Positions 11,945-23,223 of a DNA stretch of 64,000 bases are shown here, one piece after another. The translations under genes and the position numbers were made by a program. This DNA is from Diplonema japonicum. Its lineage: Eukaryota > Euglenozoa > Diplonemea > Diplonemida > Diplonemidae. Each line of letters begins with the position of its first letter. Position 1 is the first letter of the stretch. Below the pieces are notes generated by a model that saw only the letters and a list, made by a program, of their open reading frames with translations, was not told the DNA's origin and did no database searches. Location of the stretch: positions 125,001 through 189,000 of the forward strand of contig OZ025754.1 in NCBI GenBank assembly GCA_964019335.1, given 5' to 3'.

Positions 11945-12579
11945 ATTATTATTCTGAGCTTTTTTTTTTGTTTTTGTTTCCTGCAAGCTTTTGAAAATGT
12001 TACTTTCTTTTTAAATATTTTTTTTTCTCGTTCCCTGAGGGAGGGGGAAAAAAAAAAAAAAGTAAAAAAAACTTTTTCTGGGTAAATAGAGTAGGGTTTT
12101 TTTCTTTTTATTTTTTTTCTCTTTTTTTTTTTCTTTACAGAACAAAGGGCAAGCTGCTCCATGCTCTGCTCTGAAGCAAGTCAGAAGGTTATTTGCTCGA
12201 GGCAGAAAAAAAAAATTAACCCGCTCTACGATCCTTGAGCATTTAGGCCGAAGGGAAATAAAAAACTGTGAATAAAAAAAAATTATAAAAATAAAAAGAG
12301 TAATTTCCTTTTAAACAAGAGGGAGGAAGGTGTGAAGTAATTTTTTTTTTAAAATAAGAAACACGCAATGTAGAATAATGAAAAAAAAAAAATAAAAAAA
12401 ATAGAAAAGAGAGGATATTTGAATTTTGAAAAGCTCTCCTGCACTTACCACTCTTTTTTTAAAAAAAAAAGAAAAAATTCACTGTTCTACCAGAACAGGA
12501 GTATAGTTGGCTTATGTGGAGTGCTTTAGCTGTTGGGGTACTCTCACTCCTCCATTGTGTGCTTTTTTCTTCTTCTTCT

Positions 12580-12617
<38 letters not shown>

Positions 12618-12625
12618 TGTATCTG

Positions 12626-12664
<39 letters not shown>

Positions 12665-13131
12665 AAATAAAAAATATAAAAAAAAAAAAAAAACAACGAT
12701 GGTGAAAATAGTTTTGATGAGAAATAAATAAAAAAAATTTTTTTTATTAAAGCCACCCATTTATCTAAGGTGTTTCGTACTTCTTGCTTTTTCCCCCCCC
12801 CACATTTTTTTCTTTCTTTTTTCTCTCTGAAGAAATTGTCACATAAAGTTACAATTGAACTATTCGTTGGAGGCAGCACAATTTTTGGGTTGATTTTTAA
12901 AAATAGTTCAGTAAGCTTTTGTACAGGCTTGTCCAAGAAGAAACAAAAATAATAATACGAAAAATGTATGGGCAATTCGACAGGAAATGTTTTTTTTTTT
13001 TTTTTTTTTTTTTTTCTCTGAAGAAATTGTCACATCAGTTACAATTGAAAAGTAAACCTATTCGTTGGAAAGCAGCACAGTTTTGGGTTGATTTTTTTTT
13101 TTTTCTTTTAATATTTTTTTTTTTTTCTAGG

Positions 13132-13162
<31 letters not shown>

Positions 13163-13822
13163 TTTACAAAAATTGTACTTGCGAATAGCATTTTTGAGTT
13201 TGACAATCGTCACTTTTGTGAGCAACTCAACAAGGAAAAATTTTTTTTTTCGTCTTTTAATCTTTTTTTTGAACAGATGTTAAAGTGTAAGCAAGTAATT
13301 TATGTCACAAGGAATTCAATGAATGGATCAAGGGGTGCAAAGGGAAGAGAAAGAGGAAGAAAGGATGGGTGGGGAAGGGGTAAATTTAAAAAAAAAGAAA
13401 GAAGAAAGAAGAAAAAGAGAGGAAAAAAAACATGGTTTCCCTTCTTCTTATCTAGGTAAAGATCGCAGTGAAAAAAAAAAGGGGGAGGGGGAAGAGGGCA
13501 AAAGAAGAAAAAAAATTACAGAAAACCATAATTCTTCTTTGCTTTACCTCAAAGGGAGGGGAGAGAGGTGGGAAAAAAGAAAGAAAGGAAGAAAAAAAAA
13601 ATAACATGATTCCTGCCTATTAGTTATTGCTCTTATGCACAATAATATTTGAAAAAAAAAAAAAAAAAAAAAAGAAAAGAGTCGGTTGATAATTGTTTGT
13701 GCACAGCCGGGGGTTAACCTGTAGAAGGATAAATAAAGCCCAGCAATGCTACCACTGCTCTTTTTTAGCACTAACAATTCATTATCAATATTTTTTTTTT
13801 TTTTTTTTTTTTTTATGTTCAT

Positions 13823-13856
<34 letters not shown>

Positions 13857-14134
13857 AGCAAATAAACCGAATTCTTTTAAAAAGAACTCTCTCGTGAAAA
13901 ATACGCAAAGTTTTTGTGGGTTATTTGTGCGCGCAACATGAGTACTAGATAAAGGGGGAGAGGGGATGGTGGATAAGAAAAAAGATAACCCATATAAAAA
14001 TAAGTCTTTCTTTTTTTCCCCCCTTTCCTCTCCCAAAAAAAAAAAAAATTCCTCTTTTGCAACAAACCTCGATCTGTGAGGATAAAGGGGGGAAACAAAA
14101 TTGTTACCAAAAAATGCTTCAAAAAAGCACCCCT

Positions 14135-14178
<44 letters not shown>

Positions 14179-14247
14179 ATAAGAAATTCTTTTCTCTTTC
14201 CCTTACAAGGTATTTTTTATTCGTCATTTACTTCTTTTTTTTTTTAT
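11128..14247. other. Gene-poor homopolymer region, left part
   Basis: It holds a (CT)n microsatellite of about 44 nt (11898-11941), poly-A/T runs over 30 nt, and a repeated 75-80-bp segment (separate entry). No protein-coding frame without homopolymer-derived Lys or Phe is present. Confidence 0.5.
12825..13100 (+). repeat. Diverged 75-80-bp direct repeat pair
   Basis: Copy A at 12825-12898 and copy B at 13016-13100 share CTCTGAAGAAATTGTCACAT, GTTACAATTGAA, CTATTCGTTGG, GCAGCACA and TTGGGTTGATTTTT. Copy B has a short insertion and a longer T end. They may be fragments of a dispersed element. Confidence 0.8.
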
Positions 14248-15678
14248 AGTAAATATATATGGGTCGATTTCAAAAAAAAACCCCCCCCCAAAATGAGGCC
14301 AATTGACACTTTCGTTGCATCTTTGGGCATGCCGCCCCCTTTAAAAAAAATTCTCCATATTTCCCGGCCCATATTAGGAAAGAACCCAGAAACTCAGAAA
14401 TTGCTCAAGATTGCTATTTTGACCTATGAAAAAATTCAGTTTTTAGGGTCAAAAATCGGGTTTTTAGTGGTTTTGGTAAAGTCAGAGAGTATGCTTTCAA
14501 TAGCAAGAAATAGCGGAACTCGCTGCTAGAAGGTGGCTGAAATGATGTTGGCGTTTCTTTTTCATACTATTTCGCATTTTGGGGGTTTAAGAGGCTCATT
14601 CGTAGGTGTACTTGGTGCTTGGGCTTGTCATGGGGAGTCGAGTAGAGTATTTTTGTAATTTGGTTACTATTCTTTCTCGTTTTTCAAGTCCGGGAAGGGT
14701 ATCAAGAACGTCCTCATACTCATAACAACAAGATTCATAGACTGGGGGCCTTTTCTCTGCCCTGTCTGCATCGAGTTCTTTGCGCATGTAGCAAATACAC
14801 CCTCCGGTGTGCTCCTGAGCTCATATGCACCTGTAAAATCTGGAAACTCAAGAATCTTCTTTTTTGTACGGGCCAAAGATCATCAGTAACTACATGCACG
14901 GCGCCCACCGTATCGTATTGGTGATGTTAGCTATTTGTTCCACAGTTTTAATTGTTGTGGAACGAGGCACACCCAAAGCCAAACACGAGAGAGCACACCA
15001 AAGTGGCTGTCCCTGCTGTTTTTGCCGTGTTTCTCCCCCAGAAACCACAGGGAAAACGTCCGATCGGGATATACATAACGAAGACCAAAAGACGCCCCAC
15101 CGTCAGTCCAGAGTATCCGAACAAGTTTTTTCCAACAGTAAGGCCTGTGATGTGGTCAAGCCTCATGCCTCTGACCAATTGGCGCCGTGAGGTGTCTTGT
15201 TGGCTACTAAACCAACCGAAAAATGATAGCAGAAGTGCCGCTAAAAGTTCCCCTTTACGCACCACGTCACAAACTAGTGCAGCACAGTCGTTGCCACTGA
15301 GCTCCTCAAGAACCTCTGTGGCGGGTGTCTTGATCGCCGAGGTGTTCCCATTTACCCTTTCTCGGTCCGAATACGCATTTTCTTTTTACCCCTAGCTCCT
15401 CAACAGCAAGTTTAAAAGCATCCATTTTTGTCACCCCCTCTTTTTACTGAATTTGTGCAAAGTGAAAAAAACCCATTTTTGCCCCCCCTAGGACTGAATT
15501 TTCTGTTCTGTACTAGTAACACACTTTCCCATTTTCTGGGGTGTTTTCTTTCCTAACCTGGGCCGGGAAAGTTGTAGAAATTTTTTTCTTTGGAAAAAAA
15601 GTACTTAGAGAAATATTGAAAGTGTCAATTGGCCTCATTTTTTTTGGGGGGGGTTTTGAAACGATGCCATATTTATAT

Positions 15679-15685
<7 letters not shown>
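14248..15685. mobile_element. DNA element with long imperfect terminal inverted repeats
   Basis: The left end (AGTAAATATATATGGGTCG, a C run, AATGAGGCCAATTGACACTT) and the inverted right end (AGTAAATATATAAATATGGC, a C run, AATGAGGCCAATTGACACTT) match. Homology continues imperfectly inward to about 170 bp (TTTCCCGGCCCA, TTAGGAAAGAA). Length is 1438 bp. No clear target duplication can be read because both sides are T-rich. It is a cut-and-paste type of unknown superfamily. Confidence 0.85.
14590..15430 (-). pseudogene. Decayed minus-strand gene inside the inverted-repeat element
   Basis: Minus-strand frames with balanced composition continue one another across breaks. The pieces are 15430-15330 (MDAFKLAVEELGVKRK), 15365-14948 (ALVCDVVRKGELLAALLLSF, then RQLVRGMRLDHITGL) and 14876-14596 (FPDFTGAYELRSTPEG, then RPPVYESCCYEYEDVLDTL). 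At least two frameshifts separate them. It is probably the remnant of the element's own protein or of a captured gene. I recognise no transposase motif, so the superfamily stays open. Confidence 0.5.
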
Positions 15686-15710
<25 letters not shown>

Positions 15711-16752
15711 CTTTTAATATTGCAGTGATTTGGTTGTTTGCTCACTTCAACAAAAAAAAAAATAATAAGAGCGAACACAACTAAAATAAAATCAAAAGAG
15801 GTGTATAAAGGCTAAAGAGAGAAAGAATAATAATGAAAAAAATAAAAGAAGAAACAGAAACTAAACACAAGTAGAGAGAAAGGGGAAAGCCTTGACAAAA
15901 CAAAGGGGGAAGGAGCGCACAGAAGGGAAAAAAAGTTTTTTCTTTCCCCTTTTGGGTGGCTCGTGTCGCGCCAGGGGATTGTTTTTCTCTTCGTTTTATG
16001 CAAAAAACAAGGTGGGGGGGGGGGGGGGGTGAGGGTGAGGGTGAGGGGTTAAAGAACGAAAAAGAAAACCTTTTAAAATAAATGAAAGGGGGGCGGGAAG
16101 GGGTTTTTTTTTTCTTTTGTCATTACAATTTAAGTCAATAAGGTAGTTACGCACACACAAGTAAGAATCTGAAGGCACTTTGTTACTCTTTTTTTAACGA
16201 TTTTTCTTTTGAAAATACTTTTTTTTTTTTAAAAAAGAAACATGAGGGTGGGGACAAAATGGGAGGGGAAAATAAATGTAAAAAAAAAAAAAAACAAAAA
16301 AAAAGAAATTCGCCTTCACAAGTAAATTCTTTGTTTTCTTTTTTCTTTTTTTTTCTTCCTCTTACTTTTTTTTTTTTCCTCAAACCTTTTTCGTCTATCT
16401 AAAGACAAAAGTGCTTCATTTTTTATTTTTTTTTCTACGCTTTTTTGAGTTTGTTCGTCTTTAGCAAAAAAAAAAAAAAAAAAAAACGCTTGAGGCGCAA
16501 ACTCTTTTTTTTTTTTTTTCTTCTTTTCAAACCACTTTTTTTTCTTCTTTCGTTCTTTCTTTTTTTTTTTTTTTTTTTTTTTCTTTTGTAATTTTTTTTT
16601 AAAAAAACAAAAAAAAAAATATTTTCAAAAAAAAATTTTCCCCCCCGTTTTTTTTTTTTTTTTTTTTTTCCATTCCCCCCCAAAACGATAGAAAAAAAAA
16701 AAAAAAAAATTGTTCACTAGTTCAAAATTCAAAATTCTTGTTTTAATAATAA
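15686..16752. other. Gene-poor homopolymer region, right part
   Basis: A/T runs with a (G)17 tract followed by GAGGGT repeats (16013-16047) and poly-T near 16562. It should contain the 3' UTR of the CCCH gene. Nothing else is seen. Confidence 0.45.
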
Positions 16753-18201
16753 TCAGAAAGCATAAGGATCGTGCCTAGAAACACTAAGCGACCCCACTGA
16801 AGAAATGCTTTGTTGCAAAGGGGGGAGCGGGGAGCCGCCGGTGGGGTTGCTCGAGAAGGAGCCGTTCATCTGCTGGCTGTGCTGGCTGTAAGTCGGAGAA
16901 TGATTATACCTAGGAGGAGGTGTCGCTGTCCAACAAGGGGTGTGCGCCCCATCAGAAACCGTCTCAGGAATCGACAACGAAGGGGAAGGCGCAGGCCTCT
17001 GCGGAGTCAACCCAACCACAGCATCACATGCAGCCCAAGGGTCTGCAGGCGTCAAATAACTCCTCCACACCGACGCTTGGTTAGGAAACGAGCCATAATG
17101 CCTGTCTTTGCACGACAACCAACCATTGTTCGTTTCTACCCAATCATGCACCCCTATCATCCAAGCACCCCTCTGCGAGCTGTAAATAATCTTTGTTGTT
17201 CCGACGGCCTCCCAATAAGGCATTTTGTTAATGGTTTTTCCCGGAACCAAAACGTAATGACCTTCAGATTGCATTCCTGTGGGGTGGGTGCAGAAAACGT
17301 ACAAATCTTCGGGGATGTTCGCGGTGCCGGCGGGGCGGGACCCGGAAACGAATGTTTTGAACCGCTGTTTGAGTGACTTCTTCACTACCTGTGGTTCCAT
17401 CTCAGGCGTTGTCGGTTTTTGCTCCAAAAGTCCCGTTTTCTTCATTCCAATTAAACGCGAACTGTCGTATGTCCTCAACCTCTCAGATGACCTCAGCAAC
17501 CATTCATCATAATCGTCATTGTAACCATCGTAGTGAACCTTCAAACGCTCCAGGTCGCTGTCGATGATGGTGCACTCCCTCCAGATTCGTTTCCTCCTTG
17601 ACAGAACAATTACTTTTGCTCCGGTGTTGGGTGGTGACTCCACACAAGACACCGCTGCGGCTTCGGAGATTCTACTGGAATCAATGGGAAGCCATTCGTC
17701 GAATTGCTTGCTGTAACCATCGTAGTGAACCTTGATGTTAAACTCATCTTGGTCTGCAATGGTGCAGTACCTCCAAACTTTCTTTTTAAGCGATAGGACG
17801 AGAAGCTTGTTGGGTGGTACTACCGCGTCGCCGCTCGGTAGGTTAGCCGCCATAGGGTCGAGGGGTTCCTGGCTGTCGATGGTTAAAAGTTCCGGTTGTG
17901 GGGTGCCGAGTTCCTCGGCTCCGTGTGCGAAGCCGCATTTGTTGCCCTTCCTGCATTTTCCTTGTTCGAAGTGCCTGCACAGTGCCGTCTTCAGCGGTTT
18001 GCGAAGCTCCGTGCCGCCGTGCGCAAAACCGCATTCTTCCCCGAATTTGCAGTGTCCCTTCGACCAATGCCTGCACACCGTTGTCTTCAACATCGCCACG
18101 TTTAGCCCGTCATCCGGCTTGTTGGACCCGTGCAAACTACTGGATTCATCGTCTATCTCCGTTGCCAGCAACAGCGGGTCCCGGGTTGGTTGGGGATGCA
18201 T
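16753..18201 (-). CDS. Double CCCH zinc-finger protein with two chromo-barrel/Tudor-knot repeats
   Basis: Single exon, 482 aa, starting at an ATG at the end of an (AT)n run. Two zinc fingers of C-x7-C-x5-C-x3-H type lie at residues 43-61 and 75-93 (each ending CGFAH), the kind that binds single-stranded RNA. Two related motifs follow at about 133-176 and 196-240. Each has a W-R-x-C-T-I strand and VHYDGY followed by DEWL, the hallmark of chromo-barrel/Tudor-knot domains that read methyl-lysine or bind RNA. Residues about 305-395 form a Trp-rich globular domain (YVFCTHPTG, IIYSSQRGAWMIG) of a sort seen in other protist proteins but not named by me. The tail is Ser/Pro-rich. An RNA- or chromatin-binding regulator is inferred. 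Confidence 0.85.
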   Translation of the reverse strand: MHPQPTRDPLLLATEIDDESSSLHGSNKPDDGLNVAMLKTTVCRHWSKGHCKFGEECGFAHGGTELRKPLKTALCRHFEQGKCRKGNKCGFAHGAEELGTPQPELLTIDSQEPLDPMAANLPSGDAVVPPNKLLVLSLKKKVWRYCTIADQDEFNIKVHYDGYSKQFDEWLPIDSSRISEAAAVSCVESPPNTGAKVIVLSRRKRIWRECTIIDSDLERLKVHYDGYNDDYDEWLLRSSERLRTYDSSRLIGMKKTGLLEQKPTTPEMEPQVVKKSLKQRFKTFVSGSRPAGTANIPEDLYVFCTHPTGMQSEGHYVLVPGKTINKMPYWEAVGTTKIIYSSQRGAWMIGVHDWVETNNGWLSCKDRHYGSFPNQASVWRSYLTPADPWAACDAVVGLTPQRPAPSPSLSIPETVSDGAHTPCWTATPPPRYNHSPTYSQHSQQMNGSFSSNPTGGSPLPPLQQSISSVGSLSVSRHDPYAF

Positions 18202-18673
18202 ATATATATATATATATATTTTTTTTTTTGTTCTCTTTTTTCTTTTTCTATTCTTTTTTTGTTCTTTTTTTTTGGGGGGGATTTTTTTTTTTTTGTGCTC
18301 TCGACCAAAAAAAAAAAAAAAAAAAAAAATGAGGGGAAAAAAAAAAATACTATGAGAAGCAAGAAGAAAAAAAGAAAAAGAAAAAGAAAAAAAGAGAAAG
18401 AAGGAGGGACACAAAAAAAGGGGTGTTTTTTTTTGGTGTAAGTGGTAACTATTAAGGGGGGGGGGGAGAAAGAGGGGGAGGGGGGGGGGGGGGGGGGGGG
18501 AAAGGAACAAAAAAGAATTCACTTGAGGGGGGAGGGAGGAAGAGGGGACGCGCGCGCGCACGCGCTGTGTTCCTTTTTGTAAAAAAAGGACAAACAACAA
18601 AACCAAAAAAAAAAAAAAAAAGAAAAGCCCAACACACACCCTTCATTTCTTTTTCTTTCCCCCCCCCCCTTTT
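18202..18673. other. Intergenic, homopolymer-rich, with (AT)n and G runs
   Basis: An (AT)n run lies at 18200-18219, a poly-A of about 24 nt near 18306, and a poly-G of about 20 nt near 18481. The frame of the CCCH gene stays open upstream here, but its translation is Lys/Phe/Pro homopolymer, so it was left out of the CDS. Confidence 0.5.
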
Positions 18674-21172
18674 TTACCAAGGAAACTCATCGCTTTCTTG
18701 ACCCTCCTTCCCAGTAAGCAACGCGGAGAAAATATCGCACAAAAACGGGTAATCCGGCCCGTCCGCCGTCTTCAACCCGCTGGCGTACTTTATGTAATGG
18801 TGCAGCTGCAGGGGAACGAGACCACGCGTATGCGCACCGAACGACTTCTTAAGCCCGACCATCGACCGGAGGGTGCCCCTTGTAGACTGCGAAGGCAGGT
18901 CTACGGACTCGATCCACGGCAGCGTTCCATATGTAAGAAAGTACAAAGTATACCCAAGCGAAAGAAGGTCGTCACGCGGTGCAGGCGTACACTCCAGCTG
19001 GATGTTGGGCGATGAAAAGTAAAGCTGCTCTCTCGACCGGATCTTTGGAGATATCCGTGAGGGGATCGCCCTCCGTGTCTTCTTGTTCTTAAACGACCAC
19101 GCGGCAGAAAAATCAACAAGCTTCAGCTCCCTCCCTTCAAACACTATATTGGACGGGGCTATATTACAGTGGATAACACCGTTGCTGTGAAGCTTGTTCA
19201 AAACGGCAAGACACTTTACGGCGACCAAGCACATGGTTTTGCACTGAAGACGGTTCCCTGAATATTGTAGAATTTCGTTCAAAGAATGCCCGGCCATCGA
19301 TGTGACGAGGGTAGAGTACGGTTCACCGGGGAGGCTGCCATGAAGGAGAGGTTCGACGATTTCTGTGACCCCCGCCTCTCGGAGGTCTGACAGAATTCGA
19401 AACTCATGAAGAAGAAGCGACAGCTGGTCCCTCCGGTCTTCTTTTCGCTGAAGATTTGTTTTTTCCTGCTCCGAGACGTATTCGTAAGCAGCGTTCCAAC
19501 GGTTCGCTGTTTTCGCGGCGCAGATCGCGTCGGTCGGGTAAGGTCTCGCTGCGGATTTTTTCGTAGTTGCTCGCATATGTTTTTTCTCTATTTTAACGAT
19601 GACAGTGGTGTTGTTATCGATGTTTGTGGCTTCAAAAACCTTACTTGAGAACCCAAGCCGGCGTGCGATACGGTACTGCCCTGCCACAACTACGTCTCTG
19701 AACCGAACGGACTCTATATAGTATTGTTTCCAATTAGACCGCAGAACTGTTCGAAGAGGGGTCGCGGGGCCTAAGACGGTCTGCGCGAGTTGCTTCCACA
19801 CGATCTCCTGCCGGCCTCTTGCTACCATATACTTCAACATTGACGAGCATTCCTGCATCCTGCACAACAACTTCGCGTTCAGAAAAAACAGAACGTTGTA
19901 AACCACCCCGTCCGGCAGCCCTAGCATGGCTGTTATCGCCTCATGCCCTTCTTTCGGTCGGGTATCGTCTTTCATTAAGTACCTCGCGATCTCTTCCCTT
20001 GTTGCCGCCACGTGCTCTTCTTCTTTGTTTGCGTTTACCGGCGATACCGGAACGCACAGCACCGGTTCTGTGGGAAGAGGCGGCAACGACAGTCCCGACA
20101 ACAGATTCCCGCCGCACGCTTCGAAAAGAAGCAGATCCCCCGCAGCTGTTTCCTGAACCGCGGTTCGTGTCAACGGTGTGAACGAGGTGTTCGTAGAAAG
20201 ACAGTCATCGATATCCCTCAAAGTGGCCTCACCGCTGGATAATTTTGAAGCTTGATGAGGGAAAACCGGCGGGGGTATGAGCTCGTCTTGGCTTGGAGGC
20301 TGCATGTCAGCCTCGACACTGTTTTCCACGTAATTCACCGTTAAAAACGGGGTTTTAAGCAATTCACTGACACACGGACGGTCGTCGGGATCAACCTCGA
20401 AACACTGTTTCAAAAACCGATGGCCTTGCCGTGAGAGCCCCGCGGGTATCGGCGGACCTCTCACGACCGTTGAAATAAAGAAAACAGCTGTCCAATCGTT
20501 TGTAAACTGCGCGTCGTGCCATGGAGGCTTCCCTGTCGCCATTTCTACTATAGTACACCCAACGGACCATATATCGGCTGGGAGAGAAACGTGGACACAT
20601 TTTGCAGCTTCAGGTGCCATCCACAAAGATGTCCCGCCTTGGCCAACACTAGTTGCCTTGGAAAGCTCCATGGAACAACCGAAATCAGCGAGCTTCACAA
20701 CACCGTCGGTACCTACTAAACAGTTTCCGCCTTTGATGTCCCTGTGAAGGATGGACTTGCTATGAAGGTACGCCAGCCCGTGACACAGCTGTGTGGCATA
20801 GTTGCGGGTAACGTGCTCGGAGAACGGGCCTAATTTTGAGAGGAGGCATGAGATGGAGCCGCCTTGCACATATTCCATGTAGACGTGGACCGCCGTTGAG
20901 GTCTCTGCAGCGCCTAGATATCTAACGATGTTGGTGTGCTGCAGGGACTTCATCATGCCTATCTCCCGTCGGAACATTTTTGAAGCTGTGCCTGTGCCGT
21001 CGCCGTGTAGGAGCAGTTCCTTCACAGCGAAAAGGTCGCCTGTTTCGTTGTCCTCGCATAGATACACCTTGCCCGAGGCCCCGACACCCAGCACGCCGCC
21101 CTTTGTGTAATTCCCCGACGCCCCGCGGAAGGGTTGGACCCCATTACCGTTCCTTCTTAATGGTGTCTTCAT
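18674..21172 (-). CDS. MAP3K-like kinase fused to F-box-like segment and CK1-like pseudokinase
   Basis: Single exon, 832 aa from the ATG at 21172. Residues 25-278 are a STE11/MAP3K-type Ser/Thr kinase with all key elements: GVGASG loop, Lys51, HRDIKGGN (143-150), DFG (163-165) and GTSLWMAPE. A linker leads to an F-box-like helix set at about 419-466 (LPDGVVYNVLFFLNAK). A second kinase-like domain at about 497-825 follows the CK1 pattern. It keeps a VIVK lysine, but HRD reads HCN (about 668-670, Asp to Asn) and DFG reads DFS (about 687-689), so it is probably catalytically dead. The arrangement suggests a kinase with built-in allosteric or substrate-recruiting modules. An upstream ATG opens a short overlapping frame, a possible uORF. 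Confidence 0.88.
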   Translation of the reverse strand: MKTPLRRNGNGVQPFRGASGNYTKGGVLGVGASGKVYLCEDNETGDLFAVKELLLHGDGTGTASKMFRREIGMMKSLQHTNIVRYLGAAETSTAVHVYMEYVQGGSISCLLSKLGPFSEHVTRNYATQLCHGLAYLHSKSILHRDIKGGNCLVGTDGVVKLADFGCSMELSKATSVGQGGTSLWMAPEAAKCVHVSLPADIWSVGCTIVEMATGKPPWHDAQFTNDWTAVFFISTVVRGPPIPAGLSRQGHRFLKQCFEVDPDDRPCVSELLKTPFLTVNYVENSVEADMQPPSQDELIPPPVFPHQASKLSSGEATLRDIDDCLSTNTSFTPLTRTAVQETAAGDLLLFEACGGNLLSGLSLPPLPTEPVLCVPVSPVNANKEEEHVAATREEIARYLMKDDTRPKEGHEAITAMLGLPDGVVYNVLFFLNAKLLCRMQECSSMLKYMVARGRQEIVWKQLAQTVLGPATPLRTVLRSNWKQYYIESVRFRDVVVAGQYRIARRLGFSSKVFEATNIDNNTTVIVKIEKKHMRATTKKSAARPYPTDAICAAKTANRWNAAYEYVSEQEKTNLQRKEDRRDQLSLLLHEFRILSDLREAGVTEIVEPLLHGSLPGEPYSTLVTSMAGHSLNEILQYSGNRLQCKTMCLVAVKCLAVLNKLHSNGVIHCNIAPSNIVFEGRELKLVDFSAAWSFKNKKTRRAIPSRISPKIRSREQLYFSSPNIQLECTPAPRDDLLSLGYTLYFLTYGTLPWIESVDLPSQSTRGTLRSMVGLKKSFGAHTRGLVPLQLHHYIKYASGLKTADGPDYPFLCDIFSALLTGKEGQESDEFPW

Positions 21173-21450
21173 CTGGTGTGCCAAGGTTCATTTCTCTGAA
21201 TTTTTTTTTGTTTTTGGTAAATATGGGGGGGGGAACAAAAAACGATTTAAAAACAAAAAGAGGGAAGTATTGGGGGTAGGGGGATGGAGAGAAAAAAAAA
21301 TAATTGGAAATATAAAAAGAAAGTGATAAACGCCAAAAAAAAAAAGAGGGGGGAGGGTGATAAAATAGTTTTTCTGATAGTGTGTGAAAGAAAAAAAAAG
21401 AGGGGGGGGAAATAATATGAAAAAATATTTTTTTATTTTTATTTTTATTA

Positions 21451-21660
21451 TCACTTCAAAGGGATCGACCTCACGATATCGGTACGGAGGTGCCCTTTGC
21501 TGGGGACCTGCGACTTGACCTTGTTCGCGAGCTTGGTGGCCCTGTGCTTGGAGCGAACGCGAGGGTTCTTGAATTTTTTGGGTCGGGAGGCGACAAGACC
21601 CTTGTTCCTGTTGATTTCGCTAGAGATCTTCCTGTGGCCATCTATCACTTCGCCCTCTGC

Positions 21661-21691
<31 letters not shown>

Positions 21692-23223
21692 CTTCCCAAA
21701 CATACCCCTCTCTCCGAAGGTCTCTACCTTCTTCCCACCATGCTGCCTCGCAGCGTTCAGGGCCCGCTTCTTGCGCTTCTTCTCGCTCTCGGTTCTCTTC
21801 ATCTCTTCTTCGTAGAATTCCTTTGCCTGCCGCTGTTCGTCCTCTGCACTGTCTTCCTCTGCACTGTCTTCCTCCTCGTCATCTTCTTCGTCATCACCTT
21901 CAGCTTCGTCTTCATCCTCATCTTCTTCTTCTTCGGCCTCTTTAGCTTTTTTTGCAGCAGCGGCGTGGCGTTCCTTTCTGGACTTAACCAGGTCCATGAT
22001 CGATGTAGCGTTGAGGACGTGGGAGCCTACGCCCATGTCCTCTTCACTGTCGTCGTCCTGTAGAAGGCTTGTGTCTGTGAGGTTCATGCTCTTTGCGTTC
22101 TTAAGCAGTTTTTCGGATTTCTTGGTGTTGGTGGTCCTGCTCATCATGGTTTCTTCGGCCATCGACCTGTTCTTTCCGGACACTGTCAGCCTTCTCGACT
22201 CTCTTTCTTCTTTCTCTGCGTTTGTCAGGCCTGTTGCCCCGCCCCTTGGTGCGGAGTACACGTCGTTCCCGCTTGCCTTGACCTCAGCCAGCGCACCCAC
22301 ATCGGCACGATCCGCCTGCCCCACCTCCCCACCCGCCTCCGCAATCGCCGCCCTTGAGAGCAGCCTCGATATCTGGTGCTGCAGTTTTTTCTCAATCGGC
22401 TTCAGCTTGTCGATGTACGCGCGTAGTTCAACCAGTTTCCTGTGGTGGCGTTTTTTTTTTTTTTTTTTTGTCATACTGCACCACCGGGCTGTCCTTCACA
22501 GGCTTCCCTTCCGCCTTCAGCAGGAAATAAAATGTCAGGTGCATGAGGTATGTGATGAACAGCTGCATTTTCATCTCGAGAAAGCTGACCCCCTCGCCGG
22601 TGGGAAGCTCTCCCGACCGCACCTTGTGCAGGACGGGTGAGAGCGTGTCCTTCACGAGGGTCAGCTTTTCCTTGAACTCCGCGAGCATGGTGAGCAGCTC
22701 GGGGGCGTTCGATTTCAAAAGCGCTTGCTTCGCGTCGTGGGAGAGGGAGGAGTGGTCGACGGCAACCTGTTCGGCTGCGACAATGCCTTCCGCTTTGGAG
22801 AGGAACTTGGTCAGGGCGGACAGGTCGTTCAAGCTTTCCTTGTTGGATTGTTTGGTTTTTGAGCGCTTTGATGTCTTTGATGTCTTTACGTCGATAACGT
22901 CCGCAAAATCGTCGTCGTTGAAGTCCTCCTCGTTGAGGGCCTCCATCCTTCGCTTCTGTTCTTCCTCTGCTTCCTGTGCCTCATCGATGTCAACGTCAGC
23001 ACCTGCGTTGGCGTCGATGCCCACCCCGTACCTTTGGTATGGGTTCAGAGGGTCTAGCAGCTCGTCACCGCCTTGTTTCGTCCTGTTCAATGCGATGTCC
23101 TGCTCCTCCTCGTCGAACTCCGCGGTGTCCATCTCCTCGAGATCGAACGGGTTCGCCTCCTCGGTGTCCGCCTTCCGCCTCTTCCCACCGCCGCCGCCAC
23201 CTCCCTTTCGTTTCCGGCCAGGC

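Noticed and set aside
18202-18639. N-terminal extension of the CCCH protein upstream of the ATG at 18201
   Set aside because: The frame is open only because of poly-A/T/G runs that give Lys, Phe and Pro homopolymers.
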